Assembly: GCA_025359565.1 (NCBI GenBank)
Contig: JANYFY010000017.1
Coordinates: forward strand, 1-64,000
Direction: 5' to 3'
DNA length: 64,000 nucleotides
Source of the DNA: Gammaproteobacteria bacterium
Lineage (GTDB): Bacteria > Pseudomonadota > Gammaproteobacteria > Steroidobacterales > Steroidobacteraceae
Shown: positions 7,084 through 15,505 of the stretch, in pieces
Numbering within the stretch: position 1 is the first letter of the stretch
Layout of the letters: the number at the start of each line of letters is the position of its first letter
Notes under the pieces: generated by a model
Databases searched by the model: none
What the model saw: the letters and a program-made list of their open reading frames with translations, nothing else
What the model was told of the DNA's origin: nothing
Position numbers and translations under genes: made by a program

Positions 7084-9675
7084 TCAATTCGGTTTGGGGC
7101 GCCGGCGGCGGGTGGCTTCGGCGGTGAAGGGGTCGTCTGGCCAGTAGTGTTTGGGGTAGCGTCCTTTAAGATCTTTCTTGACTTCATGATAGCCGCGATT
7201 CCAAAAACTCACGAGGTCGCGGGTGATCTGAACAGGTCGTCCGGCGGGTGAGAGCAATTTTAGCAGCAACGGCAATTGCTGGTTCGCTATGCTCGGGGTT
7301 TGGTTTAATCCGAATACTTCTTGTAGGCGTACTGAGATAGTGGGTACATCGCCGTCTAGATAATCGATCGGAATCGTCGAGCCGCTGGGCACGATAAAAT
7401 GCGTCGGCGCTTCCTTGTCTAATATCACCCTTTGCGCGTAACTTAAGTGAGCGTGTAAGGCATCGCGCAGGTTCATTTTAGCGAAGTGTTCGCGACGGGT
7501 AAACCCTGAAATCCAAGCGGGTGCCCATTTTTCTAAACTCTCAAGAAGAGCGGCATTGCTTAAGTCCGGCCATGCTTCTAAGGCAGGAACTTTATATTGA
7601 CGCATGAGTTGTACGCGAGCCTGCCATTGAGTGAGCTCTCGAGTCCAGGGTAGGCACTGGATTCCTAATTGACGTATGCCGGTGATCGCGGCGGTAATAA
7701 GTGTCTCAGAGTCTGGATGTTGGATATCGACGGAATCGAGGATAAGGGCACCAAAACAGCGTTCGCGCTTTGCGCGAATGGATGTGGAGCGTTCGTCCCA
7801 AACGATTGTGTCGCGTTGTTCGATTTGGCCGCGAAATAATTTTTCGATAGCAGCCAAGGCGATGGGTGCGGCTAAAAATATTTTTGCCTCGCGTTCGGCA
7901 CCGTCAAGCTCCGCGACGACAATAAATTCACTTTTTGCCAATGCTTGAGGTTCGCCAAAGCGTGCGCCTCGCCCGTTTGCGAGAAGATAGCGTCCGGATT
8001 CACCGCGGGCGCGGGCGATGCGGTCGGGGTAGGCGAGGGCGAGCAGAATCCCGGTGATTTCGTGCGAGTCAATTGCGGCGGTCGCTGCGTTGACCGTGCC
8101 GGAGGCGCGAAATTGGCGCTGCCATTCGGCGGAGCTGCGCGTGGCTTGAGCATGTGCACGGGGGTCTAAAGTGATGCCCGGTGGGAGGGCGTTGCTGGGG
8201 GACTGTAGTGCGGCTATTCTTAGCCGTAGATCGACATCGCGACTATTGAGCGTGGCGCGCAGAATGTCGCGTTCGCTTAACAAGGCAGCTAAATCACAGG
8301 CTAGACGCGTGGCGCCTAGCGTTTTTGATTTCACGAGCATGTGGGCGAGGCGGGGGTGGGCGCCAATTTTCGCGAGTTCGCGGCCGTGGGGAGTAATACG
8401 GTGGGTGCTGTCGATGGCCTCTAGTCGATGGAGTAATTCGCGTGCTTGCGCGAGGGGTGCTGGTGGAGGTGCGTCTATCCATTGAAGGCTTGCGGCGTCG
8501 GTTGCGCCCCAAAGGCTAAGTTCGAGTGCGAGGGGTGCGAGGTCGGCGTGTAGTATTTCGGGGGCGGTTTGTGGGGCGAGTGTGGCTTGGGTGCCTTCGG
8601 ACCAGAGGCGATAACATACCCCTGTGCTTAAGCGGCCCGCGCGACCTCGCCGTTGATCGGCGGAGGCTTGTGACACTTTGTGGGTAACGAGTCGGCTCAT
8701 GCCGGTGCTCGGGTCGAACTCGGCGTAACGTCTGAGGCCTGCATCGACAACGATGCGAATGCCTTCGATGGTAAGACTGGTCTCGGCGATGGTAGTGGCG
8801 AGTACGATTTTACGATGACCGAGCGGGCCAGGGTTTAGTGCGGCGTCTTGTGCCGGGCCGGTGAGTTCGCCGTAGAGCGGAAGTACTTGCACCTTGGGCC
8901 CCAGGCTCGATTCATCCAGGGTGCGTTGTACGCGCCTTATCTCGGCGGCACCTGGAAGGAAACAGAGGATGTCTCCGCTGTTTTCGTTGAACGCGGTTTT
9001 AATCACTTGAGCTGTTTGAGCTTCGAGGTGGATACCTTGGCGGCGGGGGATGTAGTGAGTGACGACCTCAAAGCTGCAACCGCGGGCGCTGATGATGGGT
9101 GCATCGAGCAGTCGGGCCAATGGCTGCAAATCGAGAGTGGCTGACATAATCAGTAGCCGCAGATCGGGGCGTAGGGTTTGCTGACTTTCAATGCACAGGG
9201 CAAGACCTAGGTCGGCATTTAAACTGCGTTCATGAAATTCGTCGAAAATGACAATGGCGAGTTCACTGAGGTCGCTGTCCTGTTGCAGCATGCGGGTGAG
9301 AATGCCTTCGGTGACCACTTCGATGCGGGTGTCGCGGCTGATTTTGGTGTCTAGTCGGGTTCGATAACCGACTCTTAGACCTACGGGCTCGCCGAGTAGC
9401 TGGGCCATGCGGGTGGCAACGGCGCGGACGGCGATGCGGCGTGGCTCTAACATGAGTATTTTGCGGCTACTCAGCCATGGGCTGTTGAGCAGAACGAGTG
9501 GGACGAAGGTGCTTTTACCGGCGCCTGGAGGAGCCTGAAGTAATACCGAGTGGTGACTTGCCAATGCTTTGATGAGCGCCGGTAGCGCTTCTTGGATGGG
9601 AAGTTGAGGCAGGGCTATGGGTGGTGGTGTGGCTGGGGCGGGCTTTGCTGATGGTGGTGGTGTGTGTGCGCTCAC
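7084..9675 (-). CDS. hrpB: ATP-dependent helicase HrpB
   Basis: An 863-residue DExH helicase, a little longer than the usual ~800-840. Walker A is PPGAGKSTFVPL, motif II is IFDEFHERS, motif III LLIMSATLD, motif V ATTIAETSLTIEGI and motif VI QRRGRAGRLSTGVCYRLWSE. The HrpB-specific C-terminal domain runs to the end (LLSPAGRPVQITRDLVSFW, RYPKHYWPDDPF). The N-terminus has a short proline-rich tail. HrpB is a putative RNA/DNA helicase dispensable in many bacteria. It ends just upstream of the DUF1475 operon and starts 34 bp from the split tRNA gene on the other strand. Confidence 0.96.
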   Translation of the reverse strand: MSAHTPPPSAKPAPATPPPIALPQLPIQEALPALIKALASHHSVLLQAPPGAGKSTFVPLVLLNSPWLSSRKILMLEPRRIAVRAVATRMAQLLGEPVGLRVGYRTRLDTKISRDTRIEVVTEGILTRMLQQDSDLSELAIVIFDEFHERSLNADLGLALCIESQQTLRPDLRLLIMSATLDLQPLARLLDAPIISARGCSFEVVTHYIPRRQGIHLEAQTAQVIKTAFNENSGDILCFLPGAAEIRRVQRTLDESSLGPKVQVLPLYGELTGPAQDAALNPGPLGHRKIVLATTIAETSLTIEGIRIVVDAGLRRYAEFDPSTGMSRLVTHKVSQASADQRRGRAGRLSTGVCYRLWSEGTQATLAPQTAPEILHADLAPLALELSLWGATDAASLQWIDAPPPAPLAQARELLHRLEAIDSTHRITPHGRELAKIGAHPRLAHMLVKSKTLGATRLACDLAALLSERDILRATLNSRDVDLRLRIAALQSPSNALPPGITLDPRAHAQATRSSAEWQRQFRASGTVNAATAAIDSHEITGILLALAYPDRIARARGESGRYLLANGRGARFGEPQALAKSEFIVVAELDGAEREAKIFLAAPIALAAIEKLFRGQIEQRDTIVWDERSTSIRAKRERCFGALILDSVDIQHPDSETLITAAITGIRQLGIQCLPWTRELTQWQARVQLMRQYKVPALEAWPDLSNAALLESLEKWAPAWISGFTRREHFAKMNLRDALHAHLSYAQRVILDKEAPTHFIVPSGSTIPIDYLDGDVPTISVRLQEVFGLNQTPSIANQQLPLLLKLLSPAGRPVQITRDLVSFWNRGYHEVKKDLKGRYPKHYWPDDPFTAEATRRRRPKPN

Positions 9676-9740
9676 AATGCCTAAGATACCTGGTAAACTG
9701 CTGGCTGTCGGGCCTGTAGCTCAGTTGGTTAGAGCAGGGG

Positions 9741-9755
9741 ACTCATCAATTAATG
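9741..9755 (+). repeat. 15-bp direct repeat, copy 1 (spans exon-intron junction)
   Basis: ACTCATCAATTAATG covers the last six bases of the tRNA 5' exon and the first nine of the intron. An exact second copy lies at 10063-10077. A perfect 15-bp repeat at this spacing is very unlikely by chance. It may mark an attachment site or a remnant of an older insertion. Confidence 0.85.
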
Positions 9756-9989
9756 GTGCCTTCGCGCCGCAAGACGCGAAGTGGACGGGATGAATTCAGG
9801 GAAACCTTAACAGACTAGCGTTTTTCGCGAGTGCTGATGGCAATCCTGAGCCAAGCCGGCGGTACACCGTCGGAAGGTGCAGAGACTACCTGAGCGCTTT
9901 AGGTGCGCTTAATAACAGGCTAGAGCGTCCCGCACCCCACGGGGGTGAAGAGATAGTCCGCTCCTTCCGGAAACGGTGGGGAAAAAGTG
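9747..9989 (+). ncRNA. Self-splicing group I intron (Azoarcus-like, IC3 type)
   Basis: A 243-nt intron in the anticodon loop. Core elements in order: internal guide GTG in ATGGTGCC (9754-9756), which can pair with the exon end CAT; P2 hairpin CTTCGCG/CGCGAAG; P4 strands TCAGG (9796-9800) and CCTGA (9845-9849) in the P and Q elements; P7 strands GACTA (9884-9888) and TAGTC (9954-9958) in the R and S elements; terminal omega G at 9989. The segment GTGCCTT and the core resemble the Azoarcus tRNA-Ile intron, which is about 205 nt. No homing endonuclease frame is present. Confidence 0.92.
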
Positions 9990-10062
9990 AATCCCTTGGT
10001 CCTCGGTTCGAGTCCGAGCGGGCCCACCACTTATATTGCGCGGTGCGTGAGTTTCTCTTAAA

Positions 10063-10077
10063 ACTCATCAATTAATG
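10063..10077 (+). repeat. 15-bp direct repeat, copy 2 (possible attachment-site remnant)
   Basis: Exact copy of 9741-9755, 322 bp downstream, located after the tRNA 3' end and directly before the conjugation gene block. Flanking sequences differ from copy 1 on both sides. I found no third copy near 24.9-25.1 kb where the other end of the block would be. Confidence 0.75.
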
Positions 10078-10118
10078 CGCTGTCGCCAATTTTAATTTTC
10101 TCCCAAGCTGTTGGACAT

Positions 10119-10147
10119 GCGATCGGTAAATAATTTTTACTAATCGC
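10119..10147. promoter_or_regulatory. Imperfect palindrome upstream of ssb (possible operator)
   Basis: Arms GCGATCGGTAAA (10119-10130) and TTTACTAATCGC (10136-10147) pair at 10 of 12 positions around a 5-bp AT-rich centre. It sits in the 146-bp gap between the tRNA and the first gene of the conjugation block, where a repressor site for that block would be expected. No promoter hexamers are convincing here. Confidence 0.4.
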
Positions 10148-10175
10148 ACTGTTCAATAAGTTTAAGGAGAAATTC

Positions 10176-10574
10176 ATGAATAGTTTTAATGTCACCGCGA
10201 TAGGAAATGTCGCCAAGAATCCCGAGCTCGCTATCAAGGGCGACACCGCTTACACGCGAATCTGTTTAGTAGGCAACGATTATGCCGGCAAGGATGATCA
10301 AGGGAATGCACGTGAGGTGGTCACCAGTTTGTGGTTTGTCGCTTTCGAGAGTTTGGGCGAAGCGATCGCTAAAAATGTGCGTAAAGGTGATCAGCTGATT
10401 CTTCAAGCGCATATCCGCGCTAACAATTGGACCGATGGCGAAGGTGAAAAGCAATACGATTATTCTTTCGTTGTGCAAAGTTTTAAATTCGGCGCGCCTG
10501 GAAAAATCAAACGTGAAGAGCTTGCCGCTCGCCATGATGAGGCGCATATCGGCGCACTCGAAGCCGAGGTTTAG
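10176..10574 (+). CDS. ssb: Single-stranded DNA-binding protein, element-encoded
   Basis: A 132-residue OB-fold SSB-like protein (FNVTAIGNVAKNPELAI, YTRICLVGNDY, LWFVAFESLGEAIAKNVRKGDQLILQAHIRANNW). It is shorter than chromosomal SSB and lacks the acidic DDDIPF tail that recruits repair partners, as is common for plasmid or conjugative-element SSBs. A good AAGGAG at 10164-10169 sets the ATG. It is first gene of the conjugation block and probably coats transferred single strands. Confidence 0.85.
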   Translation: MNSFNVTAIGNVAKNPELAIKGDTAYTRICLVGNDYAGKDDQGNAREVVTSLWFVAFESLGEAIAKNVRKGDQLILQAHIRANNWTDGEGEKQYDYSFVVQSFKFGAPGKIKREELAARHDEAHIGALEAEV

Positions 10575-10581
10575 GTCCTGT

Positions 10582-10869
10582 ATGCAACGCTTAATTCTTT
10601 GGACTACTTTGGTACTAACACTTGCAGTGTGCGCGCCGGATTTGGCAGTCGCCCAAGCGTCGCCGTTCATGACGGGTGCAACGGCGCTGCAGACCAATAT
10701 ACTCGCATGGTTGACGCCGGTTGCAATCATCCTAGTGATGATATTGGGCGGAATGGCCATGGCTAATCGCATGTCTTGGGGATGGTGTATCGGTGCGATT
10801 CTAGGAATAGCGATTGCCTTCGGTGCTCCGCAGATTGTGACGTGGGTTCGCGGCATGTTCGGAGTATGA
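10582..10869 (+). CDS. virB2: VirB2/TrbC-family pilin subunit
   Basis: A 95-residue prepilin from ATG 10582: a hydrophobic signal peptide ending near LAVAQA, then two membrane helices (LAWLTPVAIILVMILGGMAMA and WCIGAILGIAIAFGAP) separated by a short basic loop (NRMSW). This is the VirB2/TrbC layout of the conjugative pilus subunit. An upstream ATG-in-frame extension to 10435 overlaps ssb and adds no family features, so it is discounted. Followed closely by virB3. Confidence 0.88.
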   Translation: MQRLILWTTLVLTLAVCAPDLAVAQASPFMTGATALQTNILAWLTPVAIILVMILGGMAMANRMSWGWCIGAILGIAIAFGAPQIVTWVRGMFGV

Positions 10870-10873
10870 GTTC

Positions 10874-11236
10874 GTGAACGATCAGAATTCCGGGCTTACT
10901 TGTGATCCCTTGTTCGTTGGAGCAACTCGCCCGGCCATGCGCTGGGGAGTTACTTACGCTGCGCTACTCTTCAATATGGTATTCACCATGGAAGCATTCT
11001 TGCTCAGTAAAAATTTACTGGCATTGTTACTGTGTCTGCCTATCCATGGAGTCTGCATGCTGCTGTGCGCGCGCGATGCGCGCTTTTTTGACCTACTGCT
11101 CTTGTGGATGCGGACCCGTTTCCCTGCATTCTTGGGAAATTTTACCTGGTGGAAAGCGGGAAGCTATAGTCCGTTAGCTCTCGATTTGCCGATTCGAGGC
11201 CGTAGGCGTTTACAAGTGATTACTCCGATATGCTAA
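10874..11236 (+). CDS. virB3: Type IV secretion protein VirB3
   Basis: 120 residues from GTG 10874, with GGAG at 10861-10864. DPLFVGATRPAMRWGVTY is the VirB3 signature, followed by two adjacent membrane helices and a C-terminal segment ending in the basic RGRRRLQ. VirB3 is a small inner-membrane component that partners VirB4; the last 7 nt overlap the virB4 start, consistent with coupled synthesis. Confidence 0.9.
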   Translation: MNDQNSGLTCDPLFVGATRPAMRWGVTYAALLFNMVFTMEAFLLSKNLLALLLCLPIHGVCMLLCARDARFFDLLLLWMRTRFPAFLGNFTWWKAGSYSPLALDLPIRGRRRLQVITPIC

Positions 11237-13695
11237 CGCGTTCCAAGGCGGCGCAGCGTGAGTTTGTGGCGGCCAACCATATTCCCTACTCCGCGCATGT
11301 ATCACCCCATGTGGTGAAGACCACATTCGGTGACTACTTGCAGGTGTTCCGTTTGGGTGGCGCAAGTTTCGAGAGCAACGAGGATGGGGAACTTAATAAC
11401 TGGCATGAACGACTCAATGTGCTATGGCGAAATATGGCAAGTCCCACTTTGGCCTTATGGACCCACGTTATTCGGCGTCGTGAGGCTACTTTACTTGATC
11501 AGCCGGCCGCGAGCGGTTTTGGAGGTGCCCTAGAGTCGCGTTACCGACGACGCCTTGCTGGGGAAACTCTAATGGTCAATGAACTTTACCTGGCATTGGT
11601 ATTTAGGCCAGCTGCAGGTGCTGTAACGGGATTGCTAGCCAAAGGGTTGGCGCGCGCGCAGAAGAATGCACCTGAATATGAACTTAGCGATGCCTTAGAG
11701 GCTTGTGAAAAATTGTCGCAAACAGTGAGCGCATCCTTGAATCGCTATGACCCGGAAATTTTGGGGACCTACCTGGCGGGAGCGACATGGTGCTCTTCGT
11801 TACTCGAGTATCTAGGATTGCTGGTCAATGGTGAGTGGCAACGAGTAGCGTTGCCACGAGGACCGTTAAGTTTCGCGCTAGCCAGTACGCGCTTATTCTT
11901 TGGCGCCGAAACCCTAGAGTATCGGATGCCCACGCTAACACGTGTCGGGGCTATGCTAGGCATTAAGGAATATCCTACGCCCAGCATAGTCGGCATGTAT
12001 AACCGGTTATTGGCAGCTCCATTCTCATTCGTACTCACCCAGTCTTTTGCATTTCTGACTAAAGCCGCTAGCCAGTCACTTCTGCAGCGTCAATTTAATC
12101 GCATGGCGAATGCCGGTGATTTTGCTATTTCTCAAGCAGAGCAACTAAAGCATGCCTTGGATGCATTGACGAGCAACGAATTTGTTATGGGCGACCATCA
12201 TTTGTCGTTTCAGGTACTGACGGAAGTCCAGAGCGTTGATGCAACTAACCGCGATAAGCGATTGCGACGGTTAAACGATCATCTGGCATTGGCGCGCAGT
12301 TATCTTGCCGATACGGGCATGCTTGTTGCGCGCGAAGATTTGGCGCTTGAAGCTGCTTTTTGGGCACAGTTGCCGGGGAATTTTCCTCTACGACCGCGTA
12401 AGGCAGCAATTACCTCGCGAAATTTTGCTGCTATGGCTCCCTTCCATAATTTCCCTGTAGGACGAGCGACTGGGAATTATTGGGGTAATGCGTTAGCGCT
12501 ATTGGTAACGAGCGCAAAATCACCTTTCTATTTTTCTCTGCATGCTAGCGACGCTCAGTCTGCTGGGAATGGCCACAGAGATACCGGGCATACCCTCATA
12601 TGTGGCCCGACCGGTTCTGGCAAAACCGTTTTTATTGGATTTCTAATTGCCTTACTATCGCAGCAAGGCGCTACGCAGGTGATATTTGATAAAGATCGTG
12701 GACTCGAAATTTTAGTGCGAGCCTTGGGCGGAGAGTATTTGGCGTTAAGGAGCGGCATCTCGACCGGCTTCAATCCCTTACAGCTGCCGGTAACGCCGGC
12801 CAATATTGAGTTTCTTAAAATATGGCTGCAAGAGCTTGCTGGGCCTGCCGCTTCTGTTGAGCGGCGCAGTACGGTACGCGAACAAGCGGATCTTAATCAA
12901 GCCTTGCATGGCACTTTGGCATTGCCGCATGCGTCGCGACGCTTGTCACGACTAGTGGAATTCTTAGATCCTACCGATCTCGAAGGCCTGCATGCTCGAT
13001 TGGCGCGATGGTGTGAATCGCGTGGGGACTACGCTTGGGCGTTTGATAATCCCATAGATCGCGTGTTGCCTAAATTGAACGGACATTCGACCATTGGATT
13101 TGATGTCACCGAATTCTTGGATCACGCGTTGACTCGCACGCCTATTACTCTGTACTTGTTCCATTTGGTGCGTCAGCTTTTAGATGGTCGGCGACTGGTC
13201 TGTTGGATGGACGAGTTTTGGCGATTGTTAGCGGATTCGGCCTTCGAGAGTTTCGCTAAGGATGGGCCTAAGACTTGGCGAAAACTGAATGGTGTGATGT
13301 GTCTTGCCACTCAGAGTGCCAGCGATGTACTAAACAGTCCTATTAGCCGCACATTGATCGAGCAAACCCCTACGAAAATATTTTTCCCGAATGGTAATGC
13401 CGATTATCACGAATATACCCAAGGTTTTGGTTTGACAGCACGAGAATTTGCATTGATTAAAGATCAATTAGAGCCCGGTTCGCGAATGTTTCTGGTGAAG
13501 CAAGGGCATCAGAGCGTGGTTTGCCAATTGGATTTAAAAGACTTTACCGCTGAACTCGCTGTAATTTCTGGACGAGCTAATCAAGTGGAGAAAATGCATC
13601 AGATTATGAAAACGTCGGGTCCCGAAACCGCCGCGTGGTTATCCGAATTTATGATGCAGAACGGTGGTACTTACGCAGGAGACTCGCATGCTTAA
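11230..13695 (+). CDS. virB4: Type IV secretion ATPase VirB4
   Basis: An 821-residue ATPase of the CagE/TrbE/VirB family. The N-terminal domain contains FGDYLQVFRLGGASFES; Walker A is GPTGSGKTVFIGF near residue 458; Walker B is RLVCWMDEFWRLL; the late motif ATQSASDVLNS completes the RecA-like core. It energises pilus assembly and substrate transfer at the inner membrane. Length and motif order are normal, with no truncation. Confidence 0.95.
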   Translation: MLTRSKAAQREFVAANHIPYSAHVSPHVVKTTFGDYLQVFRLGGASFESNEDGELNNWHERLNVLWRNMASPTLALWTHVIRRREATLLDQPAASGFGGALESRYRRRLAGETLMVNELYLALVFRPAAGAVTGLLAKGLARAQKNAPEYELSDALEACEKLSQTVSASLNRYDPEILGTYLAGATWCSSLLEYLGLLVNGEWQRVALPRGPLSFALASTRLFFGAETLEYRMPTLTRVGAMLGIKEYPTPSIVGMYNRLLAAPFSFVLTQSFAFLTKAASQSLLQRQFNRMANAGDFAISQAEQLKHALDALTSNEFVMGDHHLSFQVLTEVQSVDATNRDKRLRRLNDHLALARSYLADTGMLVAREDLALEAAFWAQLPGNFPLRPRKAAITSRNFAAMAPFHNFPVGRATGNYWGNALALLVTSAKSPFYFSLHASDAQSAGNGHRDTGHTLICGPTGSGKTVFIGFLIALLSQQGATQVIFDKDRGLEILVRALGGEYLALRSGISTGFNPLQLPVTPANIEFLKIWLQELAGPAASVERRSTVREQADLNQALHGTLALPHASRRLSRLVEFLDPTDLEGLHARLARWCESRGDYAWAFDNPIDRVLPKLNGHSTIGFDVTEFLDHALTRTPITLYLFHLVRQLLDGRRLVCWMDEFWRLLADSAFESFAKDGPKTWRKLNGVMCLATQSASDVLNSPISRTLIEQTPTKIFFPNGNADYHEYTQGFGLTAREFALIKDQLEPGSRMFLVKQGHQSVVCQLDLKDFTAELAVISGRANQVEKMHQIMKTSGPETAAWLSEFMMQNGGTYAGDSHA

Positions 13696-14401
13696 AAGGA
13701 ATTTTACGGTTCTCGCGGCTTTCTTATCAATGGGTCTCGCGCTGACGCATAACGCTCGGGCTCAATGGGCCGTTGTTGATATTCCCGCCACGGTTCAGCT
13801 AGTGCAGCAGGTAGCGACGACCAAGCAACAACTAGAGACCGCGCTCAATCAACTGCAACAAGCCAAACAGGCTTTAGATTCTATGACGGGACGTCGTGGC
13901 ATGGAGCGCTTGCTCAATGGGACCGTACGCAATTATCTGCCGTTCGATTGGGACCAACTCTCTACGTCTTTGAAAGGTCTCAATAGTGGGTACTCCGGAT
14001 TATCTAAGGACGTACAAAATGCTTTGAGGAGTGTTTCTGTGCTGTCACCTGAGAATTTATTGAACATGGCCCCTCCTGAGCGCAAACAGATCGAAGCGGT
14101 ACGTCAATGGGTGGCTTTGCAAACGGCGCTGTCGCGCCAGGCATTGGCGGCTACCAGCGGTCGCTTTACTGCCATTCAAAGTTTGATTAACGCGATTCCG
14201 CAGGCAACCGATCAAAAAGCAATTTTAGATCTTCAGGCTCGAATAAGCGCAGAACAGAACATGTTGCAGAACGAGCAGACCAAACTTCAAGTGTTAACTC
14301 AGAACTCCCAAGCGCAAGCCGCCGCCAACCAATTGCAGCTGCGAGAGTTGGCTATCGCGGGCCATGGGCAATTTGAAACGCGATTTCAACCGAAACCGTA
14401 G
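13688..14401 (+). CDS. virB5: Type IV secretion protein VirB5 (minor pilin)
   Basis: About 237 residues from ATG 13688, preceded by AGGAG. Signal peptide (FTVLAAFLSMGLALTHNARA), then Gln-rich helical sequence (QQVATTKQQLETALNQLQQ; a long coiled coil near the end), and the GNGxx-free C-terminus of VirB5-type proteins. VirB5 is exported to the periplasm and sits at the pilus tip. It overlaps the 3' end of virB4 by 8 nt. Confidence 0.85.
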   Translation: MLKRNFTVLAAFLSMGLALTHNARAQWAVVDIPATVQLVQQVATTKQQLETALNQLQQAKQALDSMTGRRGMERLLNGTVRNYLPFDWDQLSTSLKGLNSGYSGLSKDVQNALRSVSVLSPENLLNMAPPERKQIEAVRQWVALQTALSRQALAATSGRFTAIQSLINAIPQATDQKAILDLQARISAEQNMLQNEQTKLQVLTQNSQAQAAANQLQLRELAIAGHGQFETRFQPKP

Positions 14402-14417
14402 CAGGAGGGGGTGGTCT

Positions 14418-15365
14418 ATGGGCTTCTTTGCAACTTTCTGGAGTTGGTTAAACGGCCGACTAACAGTTTATATCGGGGACAATACGGCTCTACTAGCGGC
14501 GCTATTGGAGCCCGCGATCGTGACATTCGCGACTCTGTATGTGATGGCCTGGGGATACATGCACTTGACGGGCAAGATTGAAGAACCGCTCACAACGGGA
14601 CTGAAGCGGATCATGGTGCTGGCGCTCATATTGGGCGTGAGCCTGAAGCTGTGGTTATACAACGCAGTTATTGTTGATACTTTCTATCATGCGCCGGCGC
14701 GGCTTGCGGCGGCGGTCGTCGGAGCGGCGGATCCCGTGAAGACAATCGATACCATTTGGGAGCGTGGTGGTAGCGTCGCCGGGGTCATGTGGGCTAAGGC
14801 GGCTCATTTTTATGACTTCGGCTACTATTTCGCCGGCGCGGTAGTTTGGCTATTTATGGGCATTCTTTGTGTATATGCGATGTTTCTCATCGCACTTTCG
14901 AGCATTGCCTTGGCGGTCTTATTGGCGATGGGACCGTTCTTTATTGCCATGCTGTTTTTCGACGCCACGCGACGGTTTTTTACGGCTTGGATATCGCAAT
15001 TGGCTAATTACGCGTTCATTACGATATTGACCATCATGGTTTGCGCACTTTTATTGAGTATCGTCGAGTCCTTTGCCATCCAAACGGCTGCGCTGGGGAC
15101 TGCGATCAATACCGTCGATACGCTCAATATGATGTTAGTGGCGGTGCTAGTGTTTTTAGTTTTCCGCCAGGTGTTGCCAATTGCTTCCAGTTTGGCTGGC
15201 GGTTTTTCCTTACTTTCTTTTAGGCTAGTCAGTGAAAGTGGTCGCATGGCCGTACGAACTGGAATGGCAATCGGTGGCCACGGCCGCGCCTACGCCGAGC
15301 CAGTGGTCGCTCGGGTGATGGGTCGATTCGTAAGCGGGCGATGGTTGAGAGGTCGGCCAGAATAA
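14418..15365 (+). CDS. virB6: Type IV secretion membrane protein VirB6
   Basis: 315 residues from ATG 14418, behind a strong AGGAGGGG at 14403-14410. At least six hydrophobic segments, including a central periplasmic loop (AVVGAADPVKTIDTIWERGG) and the conserved LLAMGPFFIAMLFFDATRRFFTAWISQ region of the TrbL/VirB6 family (shown here in part). VirB6 is a polytopic inner-membrane channel component. The frame is open upstream but that part overlaps virB5. Confidence 0.9.
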   Translation: MGFFATFWSWLNGRLTVYIGDNTALLAALLEPAIVTFATLYVMAWGYMHLTGKIEEPLTTGLKRIMVLALILGVSLKLWLYNAVIVDTFYHAPARLAAAVVGAADPVKTIDTIWERGGSVAGVMWAKAAHFYDFGYYFAGAVVWLFMGILCVYAMFLIALSSIALAVLLAMGPFFIAMLFFDATRRFFTAWISQLANYAFITILTIMVCALLLSIVESFAIQTAALGTAINTVDTLNMMLVAVLVFLVFRQVLPIASSLAGGFSLLSFRLVSESGRMAVRTGMAIGGHGRAYAEPVVARVMGRFVSGRWLRGRPE

Positions 15366-15391
15366 AATGTTGTTACCGCCAAGGAGGGCGT

Positions 15392-15505
15392 ATGAAAATT
15401 ATCGTGATGTTGTGTCTCTGTATTCTAGGGACTGGCTGCGCAAGTAAAGAGGTATGTGACGGTATTTTGCGACCTATCAATGTGCCCGTGCGGAGCGGCC
15501 TATGA
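15392..15505 (+). CDS. virB7: Small VirB7-like lipoprotein
   Basis: A 37-residue frame too short for most gene callers: MKIIVMLCLCILGTGCASKE followed by a 17-residue tail. It has a lipoprotein signal with lipobox LGTGC and an excellent AAGGAGGG at 15381-15387. The stop overlaps the virB8 ATG (ATGA). Position between virB6 and virB8 and the lipobox fit VirB7, which anchors VirB9 in the outer membrane; sequence similarity among VirB7s is weak, so the name rests on context. Confidence 0.8.
   Translation: MKIIVMLCLCILGTGCASKEVCDGILRPINVPVRSGL

Larger units (their letters stand above)
9710..10029 (+). tRNA. tRNA-Ile2(CAU) interrupted by a group I intron
   Basis: The exons are 9710-9746 and 9990-10029. 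Joined, they give a 77-nt tRNA with encoded CCA: acceptor GGGCCTG/CGGGCCC, D arm GCTC/GAGC, anticodon stem GGGGA/TCCCT with loop CTCATAA (anticodon CAT), and T arm CTCGG-TTCGAGT-CCGAG. The exon sequence matches the pattern of gammaproteobacterial tRNA-Ile2, whose C34 is converted to lysidine, rather than elongator or initiator tRNA-Met. The intron lies directly after anticodon position 36. The gene is intact if the intron splices. Confidence 0.9.

Noticed and set aside
9886-10071. Minus-strand 61-residue frame over the tRNA and intron
   Set aside because: It is antisense to structured RNA; its WWARSDSNRGPRDSLFP-like sequence is the usual artefact of translating tRNA genes.
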